A DNA stretch of 64,000 nt, taken from assembly GCA_963675655.1 (NCBI GenBank), contig OY776489.1, forward strand, positions 930,001-994,000, read 5' to 3'. The stretch is from CAXXOK01 sp963675655. Lineage in GTDB: Bacteria; Bacillota; Clostridia; Christensenellales; Aristaeellaceae. Shown in pieces: positions 26,167 to 35,952 of the stretch. Within the stretch, counting starts at the first letter, position 1; every line of letters starts with the position of its first letter. Both the position numbers and the translations under genes were made by a program. The notes beneath the pieces were generated by a model. It was not told where the DNA came from, searched no databases, and saw only the letters and a program-made list of their open reading frames with translations.

Positions 26167-26620
26167 GGATCAATTCGATGATAGGGAATGACTTTATTCC
26201 AAATGAGAATATAAAAAGAATATTACCGTATTTGCCATGCGCCCCGGCAGGTTCCGAAGAAACCAGGGATGTTACAGGCTGCAGACAGCGTATCCGCAAC
26301 ATAGCCCTGCCTGTACCGACGCTTGCCAAAGCTGGCGCATACCGCAGGGGCTCCCCCTCCAGTCTGTGGGAGGCCGTGAAGAAGTATCATTATCCCCGTG
26401 CGGTTTCGTCGCGCCCTGTCTGCCACGGCAGGGTCAACAGGAGGCGTGGATCGCTCTGGCGATGCCGTCGTCGCGCCGCCTTGTTTGCCGCTCCACCGCA
26501 CGGGGGTTGTGCCTGTAACATCGTATATTCGATTGTCAAGTTTCGTGAGAGATACAAAAAGTACATCTTATAAACCCGTGATAAAAACGATCCCTTTGTA
26601 ACCCCTGTTTCAGATATTTT
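26167..26620. other. GC-rich gene-free segment
   Basis: No supported gene. From 26230 to 26520 the sequence is markedly GC-rich against AT-rich flanks, which suggests a piece of another element. Short frames are open on both strands but none has a start signal or recognisable domain. Confidence 0.35.
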
Positions 26621-26878
26621 TCAAAATTCCCGCAACTTTTTTAGTCCCCGGCGAATGGAGGCTGAAACCACGTTCCGGCTAACCCCCTCGGCTCGGGCAA
26701 TATCGGCCTGACTGATGCCCAGCATATAGTGCGCGGTAATGCGTTTGGCTTGCTTATACGACAGGGAGGATACCGCCCTGTACAGCTGCTTGTACGTAAG
26801 TACATTGACACAATCAACATTGCTTATATGCTTGTGACAGCATATACAGAAGTATGAAATAATTAACTTGATTTTTCC
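26621..26878 (-). pseudogene. Sigma-70 region 4-like fragment of a mobile element
   Basis: A frame without a start ends at TGA 26621-26623. Its last 60 residues read LYRAVSSLSYKQAKRITAHY, then MLGISQADIARAEGVSRNVV and SIRRGLKKLREF. This is the region 4-like helix-turn-helix common in sigma-like genes of Firmicute integrative conjugative elements. The N-terminal part is not recognisable, so the gene is truncated. Confidence 0.6.
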
Positions 26879-27613
26879 CTATGAAGAAGCTAAACTAAAT
26901 GTATAATATTTATAGAAGCTAGAATTGGGCTGGTAAAAAAGTAAATAAGCATCAGTTGACAATAGCCATATTGAGAAACGTAATAATGCATTGGGAGCAA
27001 ACACAAGCTAACAAAAGCAATTCACCTATATAATCTCCAATATAGCACACTATTGCCTGTATGATTCAATAATACATCCTTCAGAAAGAAGGTGTTCCAC
27101 CATGATATCTTAGGGTTATTCTTCTCCTATTCCTGTGACTTCTTTAAAATGATTGGTGTTGTAAAAAACTGTTAATCGGGATTTTTTCGGGGTGTTTTAA
27201 TCAACTCGTCGAAGTTCTTTCATCTACATTCTGGAATACGATTTATACCGCTTTGTCGCACACCCTTATAAAGCTCTTTATCATAGATATTTAAAGCATT
27301 GTGTGCCAGTGTTCAATATCATTCGGGACAAAGTATAGTTTAAAAGGATGCTTCTCCTTTATAAGAGCTCTATATTGTTGTTCCCCAAATCACTTTCACA
27401 TTTAACCTGTGCTCACATAAGGAGTGCGGCACATCGTTGCATACCATGGCAGCCTTACATTGTGTTTTTTCATATATGGAGCCGAACACATACGCACTAT
27501 AGATTTCTTTAGACGAATAGGTATATCTTGCTAGCGGTTTTAGGTAACTCATATGGAAAATATCCTGCTTTTTACACCAAGAAGATATATTTGGTTGAAA
27601 GGATATGAGTAAT
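26879..27613. other. AT-rich region upstream of the kinase gene
   Basis: No gene with a start signal. Short minus-strand frames around 27200-27580 may be relics. The stretch marks the change to the AT-rich surface-protein locus. Promoters for the kinase gene should lie here, but none stands out. Confidence 0.3.
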
Positions 27614-28807
27614 ATGTCAGAAAACAAGCAACCTTTAGTTGATCTAAATTGGTGGTGCAAAAAAATTGTGGAGTTCGGATATATTGCATCCGCACTAATA
27701 ATTCTTGCTCATGTGATATGGTTATTAGCAAAGGGTATTATGAGATTTTCGCCAGAAGTATATCTGCGCGACTACATAATTCTACCAGCAATTGTTTTAT
27801 TTGCTTCTAATGTATTTGTAGATAGAATTGTCCGTTCCGACAAAACAACGCTACTAGTGAAAGAATACTGCTCTTTGTTTTTGCTGGCTGCTTATTCGTT
27901 TTATTTATGCATAACACACGATATTTCAAGGGTTTTATTATGCTCATTTATACTTCCGATAGTTGTCTCCTCAATTTTTTCTAACATATCCTTATCTCGA
28001 CATCTTTTCATAGTTAGTTTGGTTGGGGTATTTGCAACCATCGGGAAGGCATACGTCACAGGAACGCTTAATGGCACGCTGATTATGGAGTTTTTCGTTA
28101 CACTTTTCATGCTTATTTGTACGTACTTTCTGATAAAATTATTGATACAGTTTGAGCAAAACAATCAAAGAGTACTAAAGAAAATCAATGAAGATGCAGT
28201 TCGTAATGAACTGGCGTTTTATCAAGCGCAAATCAATCCTCACTTTTTATGTAATGTAATCAACACGGTCATTTCGTTGTGCTATACAGATAAAGAGAAA
28301 ACGGCCAAACTGCTTGCCAACCTGACCAACTATCTTCAGTTTACATTCGATTTTGATGCCAAACTAATGATGGTTTCCCTAGAAAAGGAGATTCAATTAA
28401 TTAAGGCTTATGTAGAAATCGAAAAAGCACGTTTCGGTGAACGGATATCTGTTAAATATAATATAGAACCAGAGTTGTTAAATATGCAGATGCCATCTTT
28501 TTGTTTACAACCTCTAGTGGAAAATGCGATAAAACATGGGCTATATAAGAAGGCAACAGGTGGGACCGTCACAATAACTGCGCGAAAGGAGAATGATATT
28601 CTCATTCTAAGTGTTAGTGATACGGGCGTAGGGATGACGAAAGAAAAAATGAACCAGCTTATGACTTGCAAAGACAGTAGTGAAGGTGTTGGGTTTTATA
28701 ATGTGAAGAGACGGATTCTGGGCTGGAGAAACTCACAGTTTGATATACAAAGTAAAGAAGGTGAAGGGACTACAATTACTATGCGAATATCAGGAAATGA
28801 TATATAA
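27614..28807 (+). CDS. LytS/YesM-type sensor histidine kinase
   Basis: A 397-residue membrane kinase. Residues about 20-180 hold six hydrophobic helices with no large external domain. A His_kinase domain follows (QAQINPHFLCNVINT, phospho-accepting His) and then the ATPase with N-box LQPLVENAIKHGL, DTGVGM and GVGFYNVKRR. FLC replaces the usual FLY after the His. ATG at 27614 is preferred because AAAGGA is 10 nt before it; ATG at 27605 is too close. The response-regulator gene follows after 14 nt, so the pair is a two-component system, likely for the surface proteins downstream. Confidence 0.9.
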   Translation: MSENKQPLVDLNWWCKKIVEFGYIASALIILAHVIWLLAKGIMRFSPEVYLRDYIILPAIVLFASNVFVDRIVRSDKTTLLVKEYCSLFLLAAYSFYLCITHDISRVLLCSFILPIVVSSIFSNISLSRHLFIVSLVGVFATIGKAYVTGTLNGTLIMEFFVTLFMLICTYFLIKLLIQFEQNNQRVLKKINEDAVRNELAFYQAQINPHFLCNVINTVISLCYTDKEKTAKLLANLTNYLQFTFDFDAKLMMVSLEKEIQLIKAYVEIEKARFGERISVKYNIEPELLNMQMPSFCLQPLVENAIKHGLYKKATGGTVTITARKENDILILSVSDTGVGMTKEKMNQLMTCKDSSEGVGFYNVKRRILGWRNSQFDIQSKEGEGTTITMRISGNDI

Positions 28808-28821
28808 GGAGGTTGTTGCAT

Positions 28822-29943
28822 GTGTACAATGCGATAATTATTGACGATGAACAACCCGCTCTTGATGTGCTCAAGCTTCTGCTTGAAAGATCTGGACAAA
28901 TAAACATTGTAGGATCATTCAGATCTGCTCAAAAAGCTGTTGCAGAGGTGCAGAGCTTGAAACCTGATGTTGCATTCATTGATATTGAAATGCCCCAAAT
29001 GACTGGGCTTGAACTGGCAGAGAAAATTATTGAATCTTCCTGTGATATCGAAATTGTCTTTGTTACAAGTCATAATCAGTATGCCCTTGAAGCTTTTCAG
29101 GTAAATGCTATTGATTACATTCTTAAGCCCTTGTCTTATGAGAATGTTTTAAGGGTTATTAGCAGGCTCAAGAAAATTAAACCAGCGCCATGCTCTCTTC
29201 CAATGGGTACGGATAAAGGCCGTATTTATTGCTTTGACAAATTTCTTGTTTATGGGGCAGGGTCTAATACCACCATCAAGTGGCGAACATCAAAAACGGA
29301 GGAGCTTTTCGCACTCTTGGTACAGAACATTGGGAAAATCATTTCAAGGCTAAAAATAATACAAGCTTTATGGCCCGAATTTGATGAGAAGAAAAGCACA
29401 ATTTATCTGCACACAACAATTTATAATCTCAAGAAAACTTTGCTTTTAGAAAAGATCAACTTCGAATTAGTATTTATCAACGGAGGTTATCAGCTTACAT
29501 TACCTGATGTGTACATTGATACTGCAGAGTTTAAAACCATTGCGAAAGCTGAACTAACAGCTTCCAATTCCTCTATCCAAGGCTATGAATCAGCCTACAA
29601 TTTATACAAAGGAATATACTTAAGCGAGAACGAATACACATGGGCTCAAGACAAAGGCGATGAGTATAGGATAATTTTTCAACAGTTAGTCTCTGAGATG
29701 AATAAGCTGTACATAAGCAAGTGCGATTATGCGAACGCTGAAAGAGTTTTACAGTGTGCACTTTCAATTGATCCAGTAGATGATGGTTTTAATGAAATGC
29801 TCCTGTCTTTGTTTCTATATAAAAAAGACAAAGCAGCATTTATAAAGCAATATAACAAAGCTAGAACAATCTACAACGACGAACTCGGGCTTGACTTGAA
29901 TCAAAACATGTGCCGTCTTTTCGATAAAGTAAAAGAACTATAG
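28822..29943 (+). CDS. Response regulator with winged-helix and BTAD domains, copy 1
   Basis: A 373-residue regulator. The receiver (1-120) has IIDDEQ, phospho-acceptor Asp54 (AFIDIEMPQMTG), VTSHNQYALEAF and the conserved Lys in YILKPLS. A winged helix of the OmpR type follows (about 150-230), then a C-terminal BTAD-like helical repeat domain (about 240-370: YKGIYLSENEYTWAQ, AERVLQCALSIDP). This layout occurs in SARP-like regulators of Firmicutes. GTG at 28822 is chosen for spacing from AAGGAGG at 28806-28812. A second copy lies at 30764. Confidence 0.88.
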   Translation: MYNAIIIDDEQPALDVLKLLLERSGQINIVGSFRSAQKAVAEVQSLKPDVAFIDIEMPQMTGLELAEKIIESSCDIEIVFVTSHNQYALEAFQVNAIDYILKPLSYENVLRVISRLKKIKPAPCSLPMGTDKGRIYCFDKFLVYGAGSNTTIKWRTSKTEELFALLVQNIGKIISRLKIIQALWPEFDEKKSTIYLHTTIYNLKKTLLLEKINFELVFINGGYQLTLPDVYIDTAEFKTIAKAELTASNSSIQGYESAYNLYKGIYLSENEYTWAQDKGDEYRIIFQQLVSEMNKLYISKCDYANAERVLQCALSIDPVDDGFNEMLLSLFLYKKDKAAFIKQYNKARTIYNDELGLDLNQNMCRLFDKVKEL

Positions 29944-30763
29944 CCGGAATTGTCGAATAAATTCAGACAATTACGCTATTGTACGAATTACAATATGCAT
30001 TGCTGCCTATTACTGGGTCGACGCGCTGTACCAAAAAGTATGCTATAGGACTGTGTTGCCAACATGGCTATCCCGATCGTCTGCGGTGTAAATGCGATGA
30101 ATACAATAAAAGGACGTGTTGAAAAAGGGTGCAATTTTACGAACAACACACGCTTACATAAAACCGCAAGCTCAAGAATTTTTAAAGGCGAGATAGCATT
30201 GGCCATCCTCTCTAAGTCTAATGCCATGGCAACCAGGAGACATTCCTCTGTAGTGCAGAGGACATCTCTTTAGCAAACTTGGATATCAGATGCCCACGCT
30301 TGAGAACTGAGAAACTTCCTTTTTAGGCGTTCTTCATCAACTTTTTCAACAGTTCCTTTTCTCGATGCCATCTCCCCAAAACGGATATACTTAGTGTAAC
30401 TGTTAACGGATACCATATATGGTGAATAACCCCTAAATACTAGTTTGCAGTAGTACCCTCAGATGAGGTAATATAAATATCCACGCTGACGCCACCAACT
30501 GGCGCGGTATAAGTTAGGGTAGAAGAGTAAGTCAGTTGATGTGTTCCATTTAAAGACTGTCAAGAAGATGATGTTTTATCCTCAAACGCTGCTTCAACCT
30601 GCGAAGCAGTTTTTTTCTTGACACAATCCGTTGTTTAGAATTTGCTCAGTGTAAACTGATAAGATATATTTAGGATAACATTTTTCTTTATGTTGGTTGT
30701 TATAGTTCCTGCTCCATGCCAATCTAAATGATATAGAATGCTGCCTGAAGGAGGTTGTTGCAT
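29944..30763. other. Region between the duplicated regulators
   Basis: No intact gene. It contains a decayed minus-strand fragment (30440-30622). The last 20 bp copy the ribosome binding site and start region of copy 1. A 33-codon minus-strand frame starting near 30370 (MASRKGTVEKVDEERLKRKF) has GGGGAG before its ATG, but is too short to call. Confidence 0.35.
30440..30622 (-). pseudogene. Fragment of a secreted or surface protein
   Basis: A minus-strand frame reading KKKTASQVEAAFEDKTSSS, one in-frame TGA, then LNGTHQLTYSSTLTYTAPVG and VSVDIYITSSEG up to TAG at 30440. The beta-rich, Thr/Ser-rich character fits a surface-protein domain. Start and most of the gene are gone. Confidence 0.4.
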
Positions 30764-31885
30764 GTGTACAATGCGATAATTATTGACGATGAACAACCCG
30801 CTCTTGATGTGCTCAAGCTTCTGCTTGAAAGATCTGGACAAATAAGCATTGTAGGATCATTCAGATCTGCTATAAAAGCTGTTGCAGAGATGCAGAGCTT
30901 GAAGCCTGATGTTGCATTTATTGATATTGAAATGCCCCAAATGTCTGGGCTTGAACTGGCAGAGAAAATTGTTGAATCTTCCTGTGATATCGAAATTGTC
31001 TTTGTTACAAGTCATAATCAGTATGCCCTTGAAGCTTTTCAGGTAAATGCTATTGATTATATTCTTAAGCCCTTGTCTTATGAGAATGTTTTAAGGGTTA
31101 TCAGCAGGCTCAAGAAAATTAAACCAGAGCCAGGTTCTCTTCCAATGGACACGGATAAAGGCCGTATTTATTGCTTTGACAAATTTCTTGTTTATGGGGC
31201 AGGGTCTAATACCGCCATCAAGTGGCGAACATCAAAAACGGAGGAGCTTTTCGCGCTTCTGGTACAGAATATCGATAAAATTGTTACGACGTGGTGGATT
31301 TTACAAGCTTTATGGCCTGAATTTGATGATAAAAAAAGTACCACGCACCTACACACAACGATTTATAATCTAAAAAAAGCTTTGCTTGCTGCAAAGATCA
31401 ACTTCAAATTAGTATTTATCAACGGAGGTTATCAGCTTACATTACCTGACGTGTATATTGATACTATAGAGTTCAAAACCATTGTAAGTTTAGAAAATAT
31501 TTCATCTGCCTCTTCTATCCAGAGCTATGAAACAGCTTTAAGTCTATATAAAGGAAGATACCTAGATAAGAACAAGTACGCATGGGCTCAGAACAATAGT
31601 GACGAATACGCGATTATTTATCAGCGGCTGATCTCTGAAATGAATAAACTGTACAGGAGCAAACACGACTTTACAAAGGCAGAAAAGGTTCTGCAAAACG
31701 CACTGGCAATTGACCCAACAGATGATAACTTTAATGAAATGCTACTATCATTGTTCCTACAAAAAAGAGACAAGGCAGCATTCGTGAAGCAATACAACAG
31801 AATCAAAGCAATATATCACGATACGCTTGGGATTGACCTGAATCCATGTATGCGCTATCTTTTCGACAAAGCAATAATGTTATAG
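30764..31885 (+). CDS. Response regulator with winged-helix and BTAD domains, copy 2
   Basis: A 373-residue near-duplicate of the regulator at 28822. The first 165 residues differ at only about ten positions, including the same Asp54 and Lys; identity then falls sharply in the recognition-helix region (DKIVTTWWILQALWPEF against GKIISRLKIIQALWPEF) and more in the BTAD domain. The ribosome binding site and start are copied too. It has no kinase of its own, so the kinase at 27614 may phosphorylate both. The changed DNA-contact region suggests different target promoters. Confidence 0.88.
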   Translation: MYNAIIIDDEQPALDVLKLLLERSGQISIVGSFRSAIKAVAEMQSLKPDVAFIDIEMPQMSGLELAEKIVESSCDIEIVFVTSHNQYALEAFQVNAIDYILKPLSYENVLRVISRLKKIKPEPGSLPMDTDKGRIYCFDKFLVYGAGSNTAIKWRTSKTEELFALLVQNIDKIVTTWWILQALWPEFDDKKSTTHLHTTIYNLKKALLAAKINFKLVFINGGYQLTLPDVYIDTIEFKTIVSLENISSASSIQSYETALSLYKGRYLDKNKYAWAQNNSDEYAIIYQRLISEMNKLYRSKHDFTKAEKVLQNALAIDPTDDNFNEMLLSLFLQKRDKAAFVKQYNRIKAIYHDTLGIDLNPCMRYLFDKAIML

Positions 31886-32669
31886 TTAAATAGTCTGTAA
31901 TCTATTCTTCAGGTTGTGAAATTATAACATGACATTGTGAAGTGGAGTACACTTGACCCTGAAATTATTTTTCTTTACTCAACAGAATTTCTGAATTTTC
32001 TGTGCTAGTAACAATATAAGTGTTCTTATCTTGTTTAATCATCGTTATTATGCATTGGTGGATTGTTCGGTGAATAGAATTTGTCTTGTGTAAACAGTTA
32101 AAAATTTAATTTAGAGATTCTATTCGCGGTGTTTTAGGTAATGTTTTACCCCTTCGAATGACATCAGGTGATCCGATTATCATTTGATCGCCAGATAAAT
32201 GATAAGGGAAGCATATATAGTTGAATAATTCTGATACACAAATCGAGCTAGTTGAACAAGCACTAGCGTGATTTGTTAAGTTGTGTCCATTTTCGAACAA
32301 CTCAATCGTTCTTTAACGTCTGTATTTTCCTTGTGAAATCGGTGCTCATTTGGCTATCATTTCAAGAGGAATCGCATGAAGCAGCCTGTGTTTATGCAGA
32401 TTGCTTTTCGGTTTTTTGTTTATCTAAGCAGTCTGCTTCTTGCGATGCAAGGTTTTCTTCCCGCTTCCTGTGTTACTACGTATGGAGATACTCGTACCGA
32501 AAGAACGTTCCTTTATCTGCGATGCTATTTCCCTGTTGCAATTCTCTCTAGTGTTTTTTAGATCGCTCCGTTCTATTTGTTACTCTCTGTATGTCAAGTT
32601 CCAGCGTCTTTCTGGTTGTGAATATTATTTCGCTATAGTAGATTAGAAAAACGATCCATATAAACATTG
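31886..32669. other. Gene-poor AT-rich region; one doubtful small ORF
   Basis: A 61-codon plus-strand frame at 32376-32561 starts with AGAGGA before the ATG and has a signal-peptide-like N-terminus (FFVYLSSLLLAMQGFLPAS). It has no recognisable continuation and may be a relic of a surface protein. Nothing else is supported. Confidence 0.3.
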
Positions 32670-32812
32670 CCGCACTTGCGATAATGCAAGCGCTTCTCCA
32701 GTTTGCTTTTATCATCATAAATGTATCAGGACGCTGCGCGTTGTTCAGAAATTGTTTAGCGCCGACTGATAGCATTAATGTAGAATCATACAAATTATGT
32801 ATGGATTCCACA
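32670..32812 (+). repeat. Surface-gene leader repeat, copy A
   Basis: About 140 bp strongly similar to 35681-35816. It begins with a hairpin (GCACTTGCG / TGCAAGCGC), whose T-run is degraded here, and contains GGACGCTGCGCGTTGTTCAG. Both copies lie upstream of a surface-protein gene, so it is probably a shared promoter or leader. Confidence 0.75.
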
Positions 32813-32917
32813 TGCTGTTGGGGGTTCAGACAAAATAAACCGGCTCCGACTTCCACTGTACACGCATATCCCTGGATAAGCATACGCAGATAAACCACTA
32901 TTTAGGAGGGGCTTGGC

Positions 32918-33720
32918 ATGACCAAGAAAAAATTGCTGAACATGGTCATCGCAATTTTGTCGCTTTTAATGATTATTGGATTTATAGCAACCGCTTTTGC
33001 TGCAGCGAACACTTAACCTGAATCAGAATACTGGACAGATGTAACTGGCCTGAGTGGATACAGTATGTCCAGCTCCGGTGCAACCATTGGAAAAATAAAG
33101 ATTGGGCAGAATGGTTCCGCATCGAGAATATGGGCGATTGCAGGGGTGGATACTCATAATAGTAATGCACTTGCATTACTGTCAACAACTCCAATCCATA
33201 TAATGATGACTACAGTGAATGATAACGACCTGATTGAGTATTCGAGTAGTGGATATGGATCAATGGATTTTGTGGTAAATACGGAAGATAAGTATTTGAA
33301 CGCCTTATATTTTTCGGAAGGAGAAAACGGAGTAATGAATCCAGTGCAGGAAAATATCTGATGATTCAAAATGCGGATGGCGTATATGCTCTTGCAACCG
33401 ACGCTGATTCAAAAACAGTTGATGCCGGTGAGATATCCATCAACGGTACGGCACTTGATAATTTCAACAACTGCAAAGTCTGGCTGGAGTCAACGGATGC
33501 AGGTAGAATTACAACAGCTAAAATTGCACTGAATGGGCCTCCTCCCACTCCAGAACCGACAAATACCATGAGACCGACAACCCCTATTGATAATATACCA
33601 AAGACAGGCGATCCTTTTAAGCCTATTGCATGGCTCATATTGTCGCTGATATCAACGGTGTCTATTCTCATGGTACTGTTTGTAGGGAAGAAAGAACATC
33701 ACAGTTCACAAGGTAGATAA
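32918..33720 (+). pseudogene. IPKTG-anchored surface protein, broken
   Basis: It starts with GGAGGGG before ATG and a good signal peptide (MTKKKLLNMVIAILSLLMII, then ATAFAAANT). A TAA at 33014-33016 interrupts right after the cleavage region. The frame continues in Ser/Thr-rich beta sequence to 33361, where a one-base shift is needed to enter the second part (MIQNADGVYALATDADSKTV). That part ends with a Pro/Thr linker, IPKTGD, a hydrophobic helix and a basic tail, a sortase signal. At about 265 residues it was a small surface protein or minor pilin. Confidence 0.65.
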
Positions 33721-33816
33721 CCAGAAGCAAAGGGGATGAAATATTCTTATAATACAATTGGACAGCTCTTGGTTCAATAAGGAAGGGAGACCGGTGTTGT
33801 TACTGATTGCTTCAAT

Positions 33817-34095
33817 GCTATACCTCGCCCGACACTTACTACGATTTCTTGCTGGTTTTTTGTTGCACTAACAAAGACATGCCATAAGATACTACGACAT
33901 GTGATACGACGGAGAACTGGTGACAATTGCGGATAAAATCCCTGAAGCAGTTGTGTCCGTCAACACATACCACTCTGACACTTCTAAGACGGGTTGTGGT
34001 GAAACAGGCTATTCCTGTACATATCCAATCGGTGCGGGAATAGCGATGCCGGCATTGGTTTTGCTAGTTTAGACGGGAGAGAAAAGACGTGCTTG
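33817..34095 (+). pseudogene. Scar of a second giant adhesin: upstream region joined to its C-terminus
   Basis: 33817-33910 aligns with 35832-35935, the region before the giant adhesin. From 33911 (GGAGAACTGGTG) the sequence aligns with 46664 onward, the adhesin's end. Nearly the entire 10.8-kb reading frame between is missing. The remaining end reads TYHSDTSKTGCGETGYS with TSKTG in place of IPKTG, and an early TAG cuts the anchor helix. It is a deletion remnant of a tandem adhesin copy. Confidence 0.8.
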
Positions 34096-34316
34096 AGACT
34101 GATACGAGACATCTCAATCTCAATGCGGCTTGCCCTTCTAAGGGAGAGTAATTGGGGGAAATCGCCATTGCGATGAGGCCTCACTTGGGAACGATCATCC
34201 TGATACAAGAGCAACCGCTATGCGAACAAACATCTATTATCACTTGTTGACCCATTCTGACGCCTTACAACTGGAGTAAGTTGTTTGGGAGATTCAGTAT
34301 ATTGTGCGCCATCGTC
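34096..34316 (+). repeat. Downstream repeat shared with the adhesin 3' region
   Basis: Matches 46849-47073, including CATTCTGATACAAGAGCAAC-like text and ATATTGTGCGCCATCGTCTC. It ends about 55 bp before the sortase start, so the duplicated block once put an adhesin directly upstream of the sortase gene. The strong terminator of the other copy is degraded here. Confidence 0.75.
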
Positions 34317-34370
34317 TCACTCTATTCGTCAACCATACTCAGAGTGTTCATTAACAAAGGAGATATAAAA

Positions 34371-35354
34371 ATGACCTGTGGATTCCAGAATTGCTTCACC
34401 TATCCTAATGTGCAGAGGGAGATGAATAATAAAATGAAGAGCCCGCGAAATAGAAGACACGTATTGCGGTCTATTTTGATAGTTATATGTGTAGCAATTT
34501 TAATGGTTTTTGTCATTCTCACGGGATGCGATCTCTATGAGAACTATCGAACCAATGAATTGGATGAGCGCGTGCGAGAGATGTATTTAGGTACGGCTGC
34601 TACCAAAGGATGGTATCTCTCTTTAGTATCGAGTGCTTGTGCTGAAGAAGTTGATGAAGAAGCAGCCGAGTTGAATATGATGAAAGTCCAAGCAGATTTT
34701 CTGGAATTGTACGAGGAGAACAAACACACCGTTGGCTGGCTGACACTAGGAGAGAAAATCGATTATCCAGTGGTGCAGTACGACAATGAATACTATCTAA
34801 CCCACAACTTTTTTGCCGAAAGAGACAGCAATGGAACGTTGTTTCTAAATATGGACAACCGGTTATGGCCGCGTGACGATGTGCTTTTAATCCATGGCCA
34901 CAACATGAAGAGCGGAGCAATGTTTGGAAGGCTTACACGATATGAGCAGTATGACTATCTAATCAAGTATCCAATTGTAACCTTCCGAACCATTTATGAT
35001 AAGGAGGATGTTTACTACGTTCCGATCGCCGGGTTTAATGCATCCATGATACCGGGCAATTCTGAATATTTCGATATTACTCGGTTTAACTTCGAAAATG
35101 ACATTGTTGAGGATATAGCGCTTGCAGAAGAAAATGGCCGGAGTAGCACTATGTATCAACAATATCTGAACGATGTGCAGGCACGATCGCTTTGGAAATC
35201 TCCCATGGATGTCAATGTCCAGGATGAGCTACTGATACTTGTTACATGCAGTTATCGCAACGAAGACGGTCGCTTCATGCTGGTATGTCGAAAACTGCGG
35301 GCAGATGAGACTCTGGTTGCAGTTACAACTGCACTCCAACAGAGCCATCCGTGA
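34371..35354 (+). CDS. srtB: Class B sortase
   Basis: A 327-residue membrane transpeptidase that attaches proteins to the cell wall through their sorting signals. One N-terminal membrane helix (about 32-52) is followed by the catalytic domain: GWLTLGEKIDYPVVQ, His177 in HGHNMKSGAMFG, Cys293 in VTCSYRNEDGR and Arg301. This is the class B pattern. ATG at 34371 has AAAGGAG 8 nt upstream. It lies between an adhesin scar and the intact giant adhesin, both with (I/T)xKTG-type signals, so these are the expected substrates. The 60-residue stretch between helix and domain is Glu-rich. Confidence 0.93.
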   Translation: MTCGFQNCFTYPNVQREMNNKMKSPRNRRHVLRSILIVICVAILMVFVILTGCDLYENYRTNELDERVREMYLGTAATKGWYLSLVSSACAEEVDEEAAELNMMKVQADFLELYEENKHTVGWLTLGEKIDYPVVQYDNEYYLTHNFFAERDSNGTLFLNMDNRLWPRDDVLLIHGHNMKSGAMFGRLTRYEQYDYLIKYPIVTFRTIYDKEDVYYVPIAGFNASMIPGNSEYFDITRFNFENDIVEDIALAEENGRSSTMYQQYLNDVQARSLWKSPMDVNVQDELLILVTCSYRNEDGRFMLVCRKLRADETLVAVTTALQQSHP

Positions 35355-35680
35355 AAGATTGGATATATTGTATATTTGGTAAAAACAGCGATTATAATGA
35401 TGATAACAAGGTATATCCGATCAATTTTGAAACGGGTTTTTTGAATATAACTATATCCAGTATTGTAAATGAAGATTACCATGACTTCTACATTTGCCTT
35501 GCAGAGAGGCGAATAAGCGAGAAAGGTGCATCTTAAATATAGGGAAATCCAGATTTTTCTTGGCTATTGTATCGCTCCTCCCTTTGTGAATACATAGACA
35601 TCAATCATGCTAGTTGAGTACCAATGGCTTTGTCCTTACATAATAGAATTGCATACTCCATTGTATTCGATCTTAAGTTA
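35355..35680. other. Region after srtB
   Basis: A 61-codon frame (GTG at 35351, overlapping the srtB stop, to 35536) has no ribosome binding site and no known family. I do not call it a gene. The rest is AT-rich and empty up to the terminator at 35683. Confidence 0.3.
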
Positions 35681-35816
35681 CCGCACTTGCAACAATGCAA
35701 GTGCTTTTTCAGTTTGCATTTATCATCATGAATTTATCAGGGCGCTGCGCGTTGTTCAGAAATTGTTTAGTGCTGACTGATAGTATGAATGTAGAATCAT
35801 GCAAATTATGTATGAA
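35681..35816 (+). repeat. Surface-gene leader repeat, copy B
   Basis: The better preserved copy of 32670-32812. It lies 137 bp before the giant adhesin gene and starts with the terminator at 35683-35709. Confidence 0.75.
35683..35709 (+). terminator. Terminator before the giant adhesin leader
   Basis: GCACTTGCA pairs with TGCAAGTGC around a 4-nt loop, followed by TTTTT. It ends the srtB transcript or acts as a leader terminator of the adhesin gene. Confidence 0.8.
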
Positions 35817-35952
35817 TTAAAGAATCGTTTCTATGCTATACCTCTTTGCCCGACGTTTAACGATTACTAGCTGGGCTACCGCCACACTACCAAAGGCATG
35901 CAAGAAGATGCAACGACACATGATACGACCAACAATAAAGGTGGAATAAAGT

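Noticed and set aside
27370..27660. 96-codon minus-strand frame before the kinase gene
   Set aside because: It overlaps the kinase start, has no ribosome binding site and no recognisable domain; possibly a relic only.
30064..30273. 69-codon plus-strand frame between the regulators
   Set aside because: No ribosome binding site, low-complexity composition, no homology recognised.
32106..32300. 64-codon minus-strand frame ending in LPKTP, like a sortase motif
   Set aside because: The motif is followed by only a few polar residues, with no hydrophobic helix or basic tail, and there is no signal peptide.
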